Both the position numbers and the translations under genes were made by a program. A stretch of 64,000 bases of DNA from Streptomyces sp. Go-475. GTDB lineage: Bacteria > Actinomycetota > Actinomycetes > Streptomycetales > Streptomycetaceae. This document shows, piece by piece, positions 41,928-50,905 of this stretch (the first letter of the stretch is position 1; every line of letters begins with the position of its first letter). Location of the stretch: assembly GCF_003330845.1 (NCBI RefSeq), contig NZ_CP026121.1:1965501-2029500 (forward strand), given 5' to 3'. The notes below the pieces were generated by a model, which did not search any database, had not been told where the DNA came from, and saw only the letters and a list, made by a program, of their open reading frames with translations.

Positions 41928-43276
41928 CACTCCACCGTAGGCGCAGGCGCGGACTCGGTCGTCCGTGCCCCGGCGCGACCGCGCCAGAGCAGGGCCCCGG
42001 CCAGCAGCACGACGCTCGTCAGCAGCCAGGGCAGCGGGCCCGGCCGGAGCGCCCCGACGAGCAGGCCGACGAGCGCGCCGAACAGTTGCTGGGCGAGGGA
42101 CTGGACGGACAGCGCGGTGGCGCGGCCCGCGCTGGGGACGCGTCGGTGCAGCAGGTCGTTCTCGTTCGGGCCCGCCGCACCGATACCGAGGTAGACCAGG
42201 CCGAAGCCGGCGACCGCGAGGACCGTGGTCGCCGGGTGCGTGCCGGAGGCGGTGACGCCGAGCAGCAGCAGCCCGCTCGCCCCGGCCACGAGCGAGACCA
42301 GCACGGCTCGCTCGCCGCCGCCCGCGACCCGCGCGGTGAGGGGTGCGAGGTGGCTGCCGACGCCGAGGCAGACGAAGCCCCCGCAGGCGAGTGCGGCGTA
42401 GACCATCGCCCCGGAGTCGGTCGCCCCGGTCAGCGCCACGGTACGGCCCGGTATGAGCAGTTCGATGGTGCCCAGGGCGCTGCCGACGGCCGCGGCGGTG
42501 AGCAGGACCCGGCGGACCAGCGCGTCCCGTCCTCCCAGCCGCAGCCCGCCCAGGACCGTGACGGGGACGCCGCGCAGTACGGAACGCAGGGTGGCGGGCG
42601 GTCGCGCCGGCTCGCGCAGGGCGGCCAGTACGTAGCCGACGAAGACCACCCTGACCGCGGCTCCCAGCAGCATGGGGACGGACAGCGGCAGCACCGACCC
42701 GGATGTCGCCCGGCTCCATTGCGCGCCGAGGTCGGGGCCCAGGCCGAGCAGCCAGGGCAGGGCGCCGCCGAGCAGGAGGCCGGCCGCGAGCGCCGCGGAG
42801 GTCGCGGAGCCGCCCCGGGCCAGGCCCGTGCGCAGTTCGGCGTCGGGGCCGGAACAGGCATGGACGGTGTCGACGTACCAGGCCTCGGCCGTACCACTGG
42901 CCAGGGCGCGGGCCACGCCCATCAGCACCATGCCGACGGTGAGCACCCAGACGGTGGTGCCGAGTCCGACCAGGACGCAGGCGACCGCGTTGAGCACACC
43001 TGACATGGCCAGGACCGGTCGGCGCCCGAGGACGTCGGAGAGCCCGCCCGTGGGCAGTTCCAGCGCGGCCACGGTCAGGGAGTGGGCCGCGAAGAGCCCC
43101 GCGACGGCGGCCAGGGACATGCCGCGCTCGCCCAACAGCAGCACCATCGAGGCCAGGCCCAGGCCCGGCGGCAGCCAGAGGAGCGCGCAGACGGTGACGT
43201 AACGGCGGCGAGCGGTCCGGATCCCGGCCGACTCGGTCTCGCGGTCGGTCATGGGGTCGGTCATGGGGTCGGTCAT
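41927..43276 (-). CDS. MFS transporter
   Basis: The 449-residue membrane protein has about 12 spans, an MFS loop signature [17 protein letters not shown] between spans 2 and 3, and a basic C-terminus. The start contains a triplicated 12-bp unit ([16 protein letters not shown] 43250-43276), so the exact N-terminus is uncertain. It lies in ATGA overlap with the ArsR gene upstream and TGATG overlap with the uracil glycosylase downstream, forming a coupled three-gene operon. The substrate is unknown; the regulator suggests small-molecule-triggered efflux. Confidence 0.88.
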   Translation of the reverse strand: MTDPMTDPMTDRETESAGIRTARRRYVTVCALLWLPPGLGLASMVLLLGERGMSLAAVAGLFAAHSLTVAALELPTGGLSDVLGRRPVLAMSGVLNAVACVLVGLGTTVWVLTVGMVLMGVARALASGTAEAWYVDTVHACSGPDAELRTGLARGGSATSAALAAGLLLGGALPWLLGLGPDLGAQWSRATSGSVLPLSVPMLLGAAVRVVFVGYVLAALREPARPPATLRSVLRGVPVTVLGGLRLGGRDALVRRVLLTAAAVGSALGTIELLIPGRTVALTGATDSGAMVYAALACGGFVCLGVGSHLAPLTARVAGGGERAVLVSLVAGASGLLLLGVTASGTHPATTVLAVAGFGLVYLGIGAAGPNENDLLHRRVPSAGRATALSVQSLAQQLFGALVGLLVGALRPGPLPWLLTSVVLLAGALLWRGRAGARTTESAPAPTVE

Positions 43277-44010
43277 GGGGTGGCCTCGCGGGCCGTGCCG
43301 TCCGCAGTGCCGTCGTTCGGTGCGCCCGTGCTGTCTTTCCGTCCGCGCGTGCCGTCGTTCCGTCCGCGCGTGCTGTCGTCCCGTTGGCCTGTGCTGTCGT
43401 TCCGTTCGCCCGTGCTGTCGTTCCGTTCGCGCGGGGCGAGGGGCAGGCCGGCGGTGAGGAGTACGACGTGTGCGGCGCGCGGGTCGTCCGCGTCCCGGGC
43501 GGTCAGTTCCTCCAGCTTCCGGTCGATCGTCTCCCAGAGTTCGGTGAGCGACCCGGCCGTCAGCCGGGGCAACAGGTCACTGATCCCGGACGGCTCCACC
43601 CACTCCTGACCGAACCGCCCGGCGGCCATGTCCGCCTCGTGCCGGGCGAGGGCCGACTCCAGGTGCTCGATCTGCCGCCGCCGCGCCAGGCTGACGAAGG
43701 CCCGGCCCGCCGCCGAGGACTCCATCGTCTCGTTGCTCCAGGAGGTCACGGTGTGCAGCGCCCGCCAGCGCCGCTCCCGCCCGTCCCGGTGCTCGGCCTC
43801 CGCGATGAAGGCGTACTTCGCCAGCACCCGCAGGTGGTAACTGGTCGACGCCGACGACTCCCCCGTCCGCGCGGCGAGTTCGCTGGCCGTGGCCGGCCCG
43901 TCCTGCCGCAGCAGCCCGAGCAGCCGGATGCGCAGGGGGTGGGTGAGGGCCTTCAGTGCGGCGGTGTCGCGCTCGGGGTCGAGTACGCGCTGGTGCTCGT
44001 CGCTGTCCAT
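43273..44010 (-). CDS. ArsR-type (HTH_20) regulator with repeat tail
   Basis: The 245-residue protein has a winged helix (about 12-85: [32 protein letters not shown], then [13 protein letters not shown]) followed by a helical region and a low-complexity tail. The tail (about 195-230) consists of five 7-residue units such as ERNDSTG, encoded by 21-bp repeats at 43327-43431. The gene heads an operon with the MFS and uracil glycosylase genes and probably represses it. ATG 44010 is the start; the longer frame to 44037 is unlikely. Confidence 0.88.
   Translation of the reverse strand: MDSDEHQRVLDPERDTAALKALTHPLRIRLLGLLRQDGPATASELAARTGESSASTSYHLRVLAKYAFIAEAEHRDGRERRWRALHTVTSWSNETMESSAAGRAFVSLARRRQIEHLESALARHEADMAAGRFGQEWVEPSGISDLLPRLTAGSLTELWETIDRKLEELTARDADDPRAAHVVLLTAGLPLAPRERNDSTGERNDSTGQRDDSTRGRNDGTRGRKDSTGAPNDGTADGTAREATP
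43327..43431 (-). repeat. 21-bp in-frame repeat in the ArsR gene tail
   Basis: Five copies of a 21-bp unit (plus strand, type CGTGCTGTCGTTCCGTTCGC plus one base). They encode the ERNDSTG-like units at the C-terminus of the regulator. Copies differ at two to five bases. Confidence 0.9.
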
Positions 44011-44137
44011 GCGGCGAGAGTAAGCCGCGCCGGCCACTTGGCAAAACTATTTTTGCAAAACTCGTTTGGCAGATCCGGTCAGAGCAGCCGGAAAATGCCT
44101 GTCCGACCCCGGCGCCGGGAGGACTAAGGTCGGGGAC

Positions 44138-44863
44138 ATGGCTTCTCGAGGTGCGGAGTACGACTGGACGGGCGCGGCCGGCGACACGGCGGCCGGTGCG
44201 CCTTCCCCCTCTGACGCGTCGCCTCCTCCGAATACCGCGCCGACCGAGGAGCGCGGCTCCGAGACGGGTGCCGGTGAGGCGAAGGCGCTGGACCCGAACG
44301 CCTCGGATGCGAAGGCCCTGGATCCGAGCGCGTCGGATCCGAGCGCCTTGGATCCGAAGATCGCCGCCGCGATCGCCGCCGCCGAGGCCGCCGGGCCGCA
44401 GCGCGGCGAGACGGTCCGCGTCGACAGCTGGATCTGGTCCGTACGCCTCGTCAAGACCCGTTCCCTGGGTGCCACCGCCTGCCGGGGCGGGCACGTGCGC
44501 GTCAACGGCGAGCGCGTGAAGCCCGCACACGCCGTGCGCGTCGGCGACGAGGTGCGCCTGCGGCACGAGGGCCGGGAGCGGGTGGTCGTCGTGACGCGGC
44601 TGATCCGCAAGCGGGTAGGCGCTCCCGTGGCCGCCCAGTGCTACATCGACAACTCCCCGCCGCCCCCGCCGCGCGAGGCCGTCGCCCCCGCCGGCATCCG
44701 CGACCGCGGCGCGGGCCGCCCGACGAAGCGGGACCGCCGCGAGCTGGAACGCCTCCGCGGACTGGCGGGCCCCGGCAGCGGCATCGGCCCCGGCCCTGTC
44801 CACGGCCCCGGCGGCATCGGTCCCGACGGCTTGGGCAGAGGCTCCGGCAAACGGCGGCCCTAG
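44138..44863 (+). CDS. RNA-binding S4 domain protein (Hsp15-like)
   Basis: The 241-residue protein has an S4 RNA-binding domain at about 90-150 (VRVDSWIWSVRLVKTRSLGATACRGGHVRVNGERVKPAH), resembling Hsp15/YrfH ribosome-rescue proteins, followed by RGAGRPTKRDRRELERLRG, a motif seen in this subfamily. The N-terminal 85 residues are Pro/Ser/Asp-rich with ALDPxASD repeats (DNA 44285-44359), and the C-terminus is Gly/Pro-rich. ATG 44138 gives a start after GAGGACTAAGG. Binding to stalled 50S-nascent-chain complexes is the known family role. Confidence 0.88.
   Translation: MASRGAEYDWTGAAGDTAAGAPSPSDASPPPNTAPTEERGSETGAGEAKALDPNASDAKALDPSASDPSALDPKIAAAIAAAEAAGPQRGETVRVDSWIWSVRLVKTRSLGATACRGGHVRVNGERVKPAHAVRVGDEVRLRHEGRERVVVVTRLIRKRVGAPVAAQCYIDNSPPPPPREAVAPAGIRDRGAGRPTKRDRRELERLRGLAGPGSGIGPGPVHGPGGIGPDGLGRGSGKRRP
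44285..44359 (+). repeat. 30-bp in-frame repeat in the S4 protein gene
   Basis: Two and a half copies of a 30-bp unit encode ALDPNASDAK, ALDPSASDPS and ALDPK. They lie in the disordered N-terminal region just before the S4 domain. Confidence 0.8.
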
Positions 44864-44894
44864 CGCGCCCCGGCTAGTGCCCCTGGCGCCCCGG

Positions 44895-45584
44895 CTAGGG
44901 CCGATCGCGGCCCGGGGAGGCGTCCGCCGCGAGCGGAAGACCGCGCAGCGACAGCGCGCTCGGTGCCGGCAGCGCACCGTGGGCCGCATCGGCGCGGAAC
45001 GACTGGAGCAGGTACGCCACCAGCCGCCGGGACACCGCGCGGTCGTCCGGCAGCGCGGTGACCAGGGCGCAGTGGGACAGCAGGGCCACGGCGAGGTCGG
45101 ACGGGTGGAAGTCGGGCCGCAGCGCGCCTGCCGCCTGAGCCCTGCTGACCAGGGTCGTGACGTCCCGCTCGGCCTGTTCCCGTGCCCGGGTGTGTTCGCG
45201 TGTGGCGTCCGGAAAGGCCGCGACGAAGGCGGCCGGGAAGCCCCGCTCTTCCCGTTGCAGTTCGCACACCGTCTCGACCAGTCGCTGGAAGCCCCGCCGG
45301 GGGTCGGGGTCGGCCAGCGTCTCGGTGAGTGCCCCGGCGCAGGTCTCCGTCTGCTGCGCGAACGCGGCCCGCACCAGGGCGTCCCGGGTCGGGAAGCGCC
45401 GGTACAGCGTGGCCACCCCGACTCCCGCCCGCCGGGCCACGGTCGCCATGGGCGCGTCGATGCCGCGCTCGGCGAAGACCGAACGGGCGGCCGCGAGGAT
45501 GCGCCGCCGGTTGCGCCGGGCGTCCGCCCGCTGCCCGGCCTGACCCGCGATCCGAGAGGGGAGGCTGCGGCCGGCGGTGGACAC
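44895..45584 (-). CDS. TetR-family transcriptional regulator
   Basis: The 229-residue protein has a TetR HTH (about residues 20-65: ADARRNRRRILAAARSVFAERGIDAPMATVARRAGVGVATLYRRF) and a helical ligand domain. The HTH is normal; the preceding 18 residues (STAGRSLPSRIAGQAG) are encoded opposite the tail of a deleted oxidoreductase gene and are probably not original. GTG 45584 is a guess: the frame is open to 45650, and the true start may have been altered by the deletion. Such TetR genes are usually divergent from the oxidoreductase they control, whose remnant lies next to it here. Confidence 0.82.
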   Translation of the reverse strand: MSTAGRSLPSRIAGQAGQRADARRNRRRILAAARSVFAERGIDAPMATVARRAGVGVATLYRRFPTRDALVRAAFAQQTETCAGALTETLADPDPRRGFQRLVETVCELQREERGFPAAFVAAFPDATREHTRAREQAERDVTTLVSRAQAAGALRPDFHPSDLAVALLSHCALVTALPDDRAVSRRLVAYLLQSFRADAAHGALPAPSALSLRGLPLAADASPGRDRP

Positions 45585-45678
45585 GGTCTTCCCACTGGAG
45601 GAGACGGCCGGGGCCCATCGAGCACTGGAGGCGGGCGGGGTGCGCGGCAAGTACGTCGTCAGGGTCGACTCGCCCTGA
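45544..45678 (+). pseudogene. C-terminal remnant of an NADPH:quinone oxidoreductase-type gene
   Basis: In the plus-strand frame from 45544 to the TGA at 45676-45678 the translation reads PAIREGRLRPAVDTVFPLEE then TAGAHRALEAGGVRGKYVVR and VDSP. This matches the last 40-45 residues of zinc-type MDR/quinone oxidoreductases, whose usual end is EGRLRPxVDxVFPLEExxxAHRxLExGxxxGKxVL. The frame has a stop (TGA 45541-45543) immediately upstream, and no start or cofactor domain, so about 280 codons are missing. It lies opposite the 5' end of the TetR gene. The likely cause is a deletion that fused the end of a divergent oxidoreductase gene to the regulator start. Confidence 0.75.
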
Positions 45679-45775
45679 TGGCGACGCGCTGGTCAGAGCC
45701 GCCTCACGACCGCTGGTCACAGCGCTCGTCGAGGACTGGGACCAGCGGACGCCGCTGGTGTCGCACGCGGTACGG

Positions 45776-46240
45776 TCATGCCCCTCGCCGCAGCAGCCGC
45801 AGCAGCTCGGCGTTGTGCCCCCGCCGCGCCCAGGCGATGAGGGCGAGCGGAACGAGCAGGATGAGCGGCGTCGCCGCGTGCTCCCCGTCGAAGACGGCTG
45901 TCTGCACGATGAACGCGCCCACCATCAACGCGCCCAGCGCCACCGCCGCCACCGACTGCAGCACCGGGATCAACAGGGCGACGGCGCCGGCCAGTTCGAG
46001 CGCTCCGATGGTGTACATCCCCACGCTGCCCCACCCCAGCTTGTCGAAGTACTCGGCACCCGAGGCGTGCCCGATCAGCTTGGGCAGGGCACTCGCGACC
46101 GCGTAGAAGAGGGCGAGCAGGATCTGCAGACCGCGCAGCGCGATCCGGGCACGCCGCCCGCGGGCGGTCGCGGACTCGGCGATGACGACCCCGGCCGGGC
46201 TGGAGGGGGCGGCGGTGACGGAGGCGGTGGTCTCGGACAT
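45776..46240 (-). CDS. DoxX-family membrane protein
   Basis: The 154-residue protein has four spans (about 33-50, 72-92, 95-115 and 123-140). ALRGLQILLALFYAVASALPKLIG and GALELAGAVALLIPVL are typical of DoxX-like proteins. The family is linked to thiosulfate/quinone and redox-stress complexes in some bacteria; the role here is unknown. The start is ATG 46240 with GGAGG about 6 bases upstream. It lies between the TetR/remnant locus and a methyltransferase gene. Confidence 0.87.
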   Translation of the reverse strand: MSETTASVTAAPSSPAGVVIAESATARGRRARIALRGLQILLALFYAVASALPKLIGHASGAEYFDKLGWGSVGMYTIGALELAGAVALLIPVLQSVAAVALGALMVGAFIVQTAVFDGEHAATPLILLVPLALIAWARRGHNAELLRLLRRGA

Positions 46241-46374
46241 GGAGGTCTCCTGGGGGAAGCGGTCCGTGCTGGTGTCGCAGAGGTAGACCGCCCCTCGCCC
46301 TGGAACTCATCGCCGCCCGGCGGACGTCTCCCGGACTGCTTGCCCATCGCGAACGGCTGCGGGGGCCTGCGTGC

Positions 46375-47064
46375 CTAGACCGCCCGGGCCGTCGGCACCG
46401 CCCTCACCCATATGCGATCCTCCGTCAGATACCGATCGACCCTCAGCCCGGCCTCACCCAGCGCCTCCTCGAACTGTTCCCTGGTGAGCGGCCGGGTCCG
46501 GAACGTCTGCGTCCAGACCGCGTCCGGGAACTCGTACTCCGCGCGGACCGAGTTGACCCCGTCGCCGGCCGGCTCCGACGAGACGATGCGGACGGTGAAA
46601 CCGCTGGGGTCCACCCGCTCGCGCGGCACCTTCACGTGGTAGTCCTCGCCCTCCCGCTGGATCAGCACGCAGCCGCCCTCGGCGACATGGCGCACGCAGG
46701 TGCGCAGCAGGGCCCGCCGCACCTCCGGGTCCCCCGCGTGCACGAGGAACGACGCGAGCAGCACCACGTCGAACGTCTCGCCCAGATCCAGTTCTTCGAT
46801 CGGGCTGCATATCGTCCGCGCGCCGCGCACGCGCGCCAGCATGTCGGCGGACTCGTCCACCGCCGTGACCGTGAACCCGCGCTCCAGCAGCCCATGCGTC
46901 ATGCGCCCGACGCCGCTGCCCAGCTCCAGGATGCGGGCGCCCTCGGGCACCGCGGCGGCGATGATGCCCGGTTCCTCTCCTACCGGGAGCCGTGAGTAGA
47001 GCTCCACCGCGCAGCCGTCCGGGGTGATGGCCCCGGGTCCCGTCCCCTCGTACCCCTCACGCAT
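46375..47064 (-). CDS. class I SAM-dependent methyltransferase
   Basis: The 229-residue protein shows a SAM loop ILELGSGVGRMTHGLL (about 45-60), VTAVDESADML (ribose-binding Asp/Glu), FDVVLLASFLVHAGD (motif IV) and GCVLIQREGEDYHV. The C-terminal half has an EYEFPDAVWTQTFRTRPLTREQFEEAL segment seen in small-molecule methyltransferases. ATG 47064 is chosen because GGAG stands 6 bases before it; ATG 47076 includes that site. Substrate unknown. Confidence 0.86.
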   Translation of the reverse strand: MREGYEGTGPGAITPDGCAVELYSRLPVGEEPGIIAAAVPEGARILELGSGVGRMTHGLLERGFTVTAVDESADMLARVRGARTICSPIEELDLGETFDVVLLASFLVHAGDPEVRRALLRTCVRHVAEGGCVLIQREGEDYHVKVPRERVDPSGFTVRIVSSEPAGDGVNSVRAEYEFPDAVWTQTFRTRPLTREQFEEALGEAGLRVDRYLTEDRIWVRAVPTARAV

Positions 47065-47253
47065 TTTCAGCTCCATGCCCGTCCAACGGCCGCCCCCGCA
47101 CAGCCGTTCCCCTCCCGACCGCCTTCACCCGACCGAGTGAACGAGCAGACGGCCACAGGGCCGGAGCCAAGGGGATGCAGGACCGACTGCCGAACCGAAG
47201 CCTCAATGACTACAGGCCGAAGCCCCAGCGACCACAGGACCGGAACTCAGCGA

Positions 47254-48165
47254 CTACAGCGGGAACCAGCCGTGCCCCACGTACCAGTGGCCGCCGGCCC
47301 GCAGGTGGTCGCCGACGGCCCGCTCCACGGACGTGCGCCTCGGCAGGCTCGCCACCGGCAGGTCCGGGTCGCCGAAGACGAACCGGACGGGCTCGGTGTC
47401 CGCCGGCTCCGGCTCCTCGCCTGGGTCCCGGGCGGCCGCGAACCGCTGCTGGAAGCGGATGATGTTGGAGTCCGGGCCGAGATACCGCTTCAGCTGTGGG
47501 TCGAGCAGCCAGGAATGGCACACCGCGACCCGGTACCGCTCGCGCGGACAGTGGCGGGCGAAGAACTCACGTGCCAGTGCCAGCGAACGGTCGCAGGCCG
47601 CCGGCGACAGCGGACCGAGGAAGTCCGGGATGTGCAGGTTCAGGCACGACTCCCCCGGCCCCATGTCGCCCCCGGCCGCGGCGATCGCCCGCCCCGTGCG
47701 CTGTCCGAGCCGCGCCCGCTCGAACTGAAGCCGGCCCAGCTGGTACAGCTCACCGCGGAAGTGGTGCGTGAGCCACTGAGGGACCTGCACCCCTCCCCTG
47801 CCGTGCTGCCGTCGGTGGAACGCCATGTTCCGCCCGAGGTCGGCGAAGGTGCGGCGGCTGACATCGGCCGGAACACCGCGCTCGCGGTGGTACGCGCGTG
47901 TGTGCGGCAACGCCGCGACGAACACGTACACGGAGAAGTACGGGCCCAGTGCCGCCGGTGCCTCGGCGAGGCGCTCGACGAGCGGCACCTCGACCCCGGT
48001 CTCCCCGATGTCCCGCACGAGCTCCTCGACGCACTCCGCCAGCAGCCGCACGGCCCCGGCGTCCGCGGTGAGCGTCCGCCGCAGCGCGACCAGGTCGTTG
48101 ATGTCCTCGTGCGCCACCGCGAGGTCGAGCAGGATCTCGGGCAACGCGTCGGCGTCCGGCAGCAT
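47254..48165 (-). CDS. acyltransferase domain-containing protein (NAT_N plus GNAT_C type)
   Basis: The 303-residue protein fits a two-domain actinomycete family: an N-terminal helical domain (about 1-140, with PYFSVYVFVAALPHTRAYHRERG and RRTFADLGRNMAFHRRQHG) and a C-terminal GNAT-like domain (about 145-300, with GESCLNLHIPDFLGPLSPAACDRSL and VCHSWLLDPQLKRYLGPDSNI). The chemistry is inferred from the fold and no substrate is known. ATG 48165 is the start. It is divergent from the DUF6343 gene. Confidence 0.82.
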   Translation of the reverse strand: MLPDADALPEILLDLAVAHEDINDLVALRRTLTADAGAVRLLAECVEELVRDIGETGVEVPLVERLAEAPAALGPYFSVYVFVAALPHTRAYHRERGVPADVSRRTFADLGRNMAFHRRQHGRGGVQVPQWLTHHFRGELYQLGRLQFERARLGQRTGRAIAAAGGDMGPGESCLNLHIPDFLGPLSPAACDRSLALAREFFARHCPRERYRVAVCHSWLLDPQLKRYLGPDSNIIRFQQRFAAARDPGEEPEPADTEPVRFVFGDPDLPVASLPRRTSVERAVGDHLRAGGHWYVGHGWFPL

Positions 48166-48239
48166 ACGACTCCCCCAGTCGGCCTTTTGTGGACCTTAGC
48201 CGGGAAGAGTACGTTGCAAGAAGGAGTGGTGATCGGACG

Positions 48240-48503
48240 ATGCGTACGGGCAGTGAACCGAGGACCGCGCGCAGTGCCCTGCGGGCGCGCTTCTGGCTGA
48301 GCCTGTGGGGGCTGCTGTGGGCGCTCGTCGGGACGGTCGCGTTCACGCTCGCCGGGCGGCCCGGCTGGGCCATCGCCTGCGGCGTGCTGCTGCTGGTCGT
48401 GACGGTCGACCTCGCCGTCGTCCTCAGGCACATCCGCCAGGGCCCGCACTACCAGCCGGGCCACGACATCCCGCCCTACCGGCCACCGGACGACCGCCCG
48501 TGA
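48240..48503 (+). CDS. DUF6343 family small membrane protein
   Basis: The 87-residue protein has a short basic N-terminus (MRTGSEPRTARSALRARFWLS), two membrane spans (about 22-42 and 45-62) and a Pro-rich tail with HIRQGPHYQPGHDIPPYRPP. The pattern fits DUF6343, a small Streptomyces membrane family of unknown function. ATG 48240 lies 13 bases after AAGGAG (48221-48226); a better-spaced in-frame start is not available. Confidence 0.82.
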   Translation: MRTGSEPRTARSALRARFWLSLWGLLWALVGTVAFTLAGRPGWAIACGVLLLVVTVDLAVVLRHIRQGPHYQPGHDIPPYRPPDDRP

Positions 48504-48569
48504 CCGCCCTCCGGAGGCCCGCCCCCTGACCAGCCGCCGGACGCCCGCCCCGGAGGGGCCGGGCCGGGC

Positions 48570-48950
48570 TCACGACTCGAAGCGCGCCGCCTTCAGGAAC
48601 TGCGGGTTCGGATCCAGCGCGGCCGCCAGCCGGAAGTGGCGTTTCGCCTGGTCGGGGCGGCCCTGCCGCTCATAGGTGCGGGCGAGCGCGAAGTGCGCGA
48701 ACGCGTTGTCCGGCTCGCGCTCCAGCACGATGGAGAACTCCAGCTCGGCCGGCCTCAGCTGCGCCGCCGCGAAGAAGGCACGCGCGCGCAGCAGCCGCGC
48801 GGCGGTGTTCTCCGGGTGCGCGGCGATGACCGAGTCGAGCAGCTTCACCGCGCCCCGAGGGTCCCGCGCCGCGAGCAGTTGCTCGGCGGCGCGGAAGTCG
48901 ATGACGTTCGTCTCCGGGGTACGTCCGGTCGAACCGCTGGTCTCGGGCAC
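48570..48950 (-). CDS. tetratricopeptide repeat protein
   Basis: The 126-residue protein contains about two and a half TPR units from residue 18: FRAAEQLLAARDPRGAVKLLDSVIAAHPEN, then TAARLLRARAFFAAAQLRPAELEFSIVLEREPDN, then AFAHFALARTYERQGRPDQAKRHFRLAAALDPNP. TPRs bind partner peptides. In streptomycetes this gene sits next to coaE (from memory of gene order). GTG 48950 is the start; the gap to coaE is 50 bp. Partner unknown. Confidence 0.9.
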   Translation of the reverse strand: MPETSGSTGRTPETNVIDFRAAEQLLAARDPRGAVKLLDSVIAAHPENTAARLLRARAFFAAAQLRPAELEFSIVLEREPDNAFAHFALARTYERQGRPDQAKRHFRLAAALDPNPQFLKAARFES

Positions 48951-49000
48951 GGCAGAGTCCTTCCCTCACTGCGCGGGTTCAACGCGCCCTCGGGGGGCCG

Positions 49001-49621
49001 CTATTCCTGAGGGGACGGCCGGGCCGCCTGGGACCTGCGCCGCAGCTCGGCCCACACCTCCCGCACGCGGCGCTCCAGCTCCTCCAGCGGCACGTCGTTG
49101 TCGATGACGATGTCCGCGATCTCCCTGCGCTGCTCGCGTGTCGCCTGGGCGGCCATCCGCGCGCGGGCGTCCTCCTCGGTCATACCGCGCCGGGTCAGGA
49201 GCCGGTCGAGCTGGGTCTCGGGGCTCGTGTCGACGACGATCACGACGTCGTAGAGCGACGCCAGGCCGTTCTCCGTGAGGAGCGGGACGTCGTGGACGAC
49301 GACCGCGTCCTCGGCGGCGGCCTCCTCCAGCTCACGGGAGCGGGCGCCCACCAGGGGGTGCACGATCGCGTTGAGGGTGGCGAGCTTGGCCGGGTCGGAG
49401 AAGACGATCGAGCCGAGCCTGGGCCGGTCCAGGCTGCCGTCCTCGGCGAGGATCTCCTCGCCGAAGGCATCGACGACCGCCGTGAGCCCTGGGGTCCCGG
49501 GCGCGACGACCTCCCGTGCGACGCGGTCCGCGTCGATCAGCACGGCACCGCACTCGACGAGCAGCCGTGACACCTCGCTCTTGCCGGCGCCGATACCACC
49601 GGTCAGGCCCACCTTCAGCAT
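49001..49621 (-). CDS. coaE: dephospho-CoA kinase
   Basis: The 206-residue enzyme catalyses the last step of CoA synthesis, ATP-dependent phosphorylation of the ribose 3'-OH of dephospho-CoA. The P-loop [13 protein letters not shown] is at 6-18; [10 protein letters not shown] (CoA-binding Asp) follows at about 31-40, [11 protein letters not shown] at about 105-115 and the LID region [20 protein letters not shown] later. Length is normal for the short form (no GrpB fusion). ATG 49621 is the start. It is followed by the TPR gene and preceded by the PAC2 gene (123 bp). Confidence 0.97.
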   Translation of the reverse strand: MLKVGLTGGIGAGKSEVSRLLVECGAVLIDADRVAREVVAPGTPGLTAVVDAFGEEILAEDGSLDRPRLGSIVFSDPAKLATLNAIVHPLVGARSRELEEAAAEDAVVVHDVPLLTENGLASLYDVVIVVDTSPETQLDRLLTRRGMTEEDARARMAAQATREQRREIADIVIDNDVPLEELERRVREVWAELRRRSQAARPSPQE

Positions 49622-49744
49622 GTGCCGCAGCCTAGACGCTCCGCTGGGAGGCCGTGTTTCCGGGTGCGGGGCGGCGAGGGATGAGGCACCGCACGGGGGC
49701 GCCGCCCGTGCGCCGCGCAGTTCCCTGCGCCCCTGAGGGACGTC

Positions 49745-50683
49745 TCAGGTGTCGCCCTCGCGCTCCGCCAGAAACTTCTCGAACTCACGGCCGATCTCGT
49801 CCGCCGACGGAATGTCCACCGGCTCGGCGAGCATGTTGCCGCGCGTTTCGGCGCCGGCCACCGCGTCGTACTGGTGCTCAAGGCCCTCGACGAGGGCGGT
49901 GAGGTCCTCGTCGCCCTCGCGGATCTGCCGGTCGATCTCCGTCTGGGTGCGGTGGGCGTCCGAGCGCAGGGCGTGGGCGATGCCCGGCAGCACCAGCCCG
50001 GTCGCCGCCGTGATGGCCTCCAGGACCGTCAGGGCCGCGTCCGGGTACGGGGAGCGGGCGATGTAGTGCGGCACGTGGGCGGCGACACCCAGCACGTCGT
50101 GCCCGGACTGGAGCAGGCGGTACTCGATGAGCGACTCGGCGCTGCCGGGCACCTGCGCCTCGTCGAACGGGCTGCGGTGGCCCGGGACGAGGTCCGTGCG
50201 GTTGCCGTGCGGCGTGAGGCCGACCGGCCGGGTGTGCGGGACGCCCATGGGGATGCCGTGGAAGTTCACGGACAGGCGGACGCCGAGCCGCTCCACGATC
50301 TGCTTCACGGCCGCGGCGAAGCGCTCCCACTCCACGTCCGGCTCGGGGCCGGACAGCAGCAGGAACGGCGCTCCGGTGGCGTCCTGCACGAGGCGCACCT
50401 CGATGGCGGGGTCCTCGTAGTCGCTCCAGCGGTCGCGCTTGAACGTCAGCAGCGGGCGGCGGGCCCGGTAGTCCACGAGCCGGTCGTGGTCGAAGCGGGC
50501 GACGACCTGGTGGGGCAGCGAGTCGAGCACCCGGTCGACGATCTGGTCGCCGGTCTCGCCCGCGTCGATGTATCCGTCGAAGTGGTAGAGCATGACAAGG
50601 CCGGCCGACTCCTGCGCCAGCGCCATGTCGACGACGGCCAGGCCCTTCGGCTCCCATGCGTACAAACCCTGCGGATCAAGCAC
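49745..50683 (-). CDS. PAC2 family protein (proteasome-assembly-chaperone-like)
   Basis: The 312-residue protein matches actinobacterial PAC2 proteins: [29 protein letters not shown] near the start, then [26 protein letters not shown] and [23 protein letters not shown]. The fold is related to eukaryotic proteasome assembly chaperones; the actinobacterial role is not established. GTG 50683 is the start. It lies between coaE and rpsA on the same strand. Confidence 0.92.
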   Translation of the reverse strand: MLDPQGLYAWEPKGLAVVDMALAQESAGLVMLYHFDGYIDAGETGDQIVDRVLDSLPHQVVARFDHDRLVDYRARRPLLTFKRDRWSDYEDPAIEVRLVQDATGAPFLLLSGPEPDVEWERFAAAVKQIVERLGVRLSVNFHGIPMGVPHTRPVGLTPHGNRTDLVPGHRSPFDEAQVPGSAESLIEYRLLQSGHDVLGVAAHVPHYIARSPYPDAALTVLEAITAATGLVLPGIAHALRSDAHRTQTEIDRQIREGDEDLTALVEGLEHQYDAVAGAETRGNMLAEPVDIPSADEIGREFEKFLAEREGDT

Positions 50684-50846
50684 AGTGACCGCTCCTCCTC
50701 GTGTTCATACTCCACAACGACCTTGCGGGCGTGGGCATTCCCGGAGGGCGAGAATGTTGATCTTGGCGGCTGGGGCAACGCCGCTGAAGGGGCGCGGGGA
50801 CCTGCGCGACCAGCCACCGCCGGCCCGCGCCCGAGCGACGACGACT

Positions 50847-50878
50847 GAGGGGCCGCACCTCGAAAGGTACGGCCCCTC
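50847..50878 (-). terminator. intrinsic-type terminator after rpsA
   Basis: A 14-bp stem with one mismatch: GAGGGGCCGCACCT pairs with AGGTACGGCCCCTC around a CGAA loop. It lies 28 bp past the rpsA stop codon. No U-tract, as is common in streptomycetes. Confidence 0.8.
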
Positions 50879-50905
50879 GGTCAGGAGCTACAGCTCAGCG
50901 GGCGT

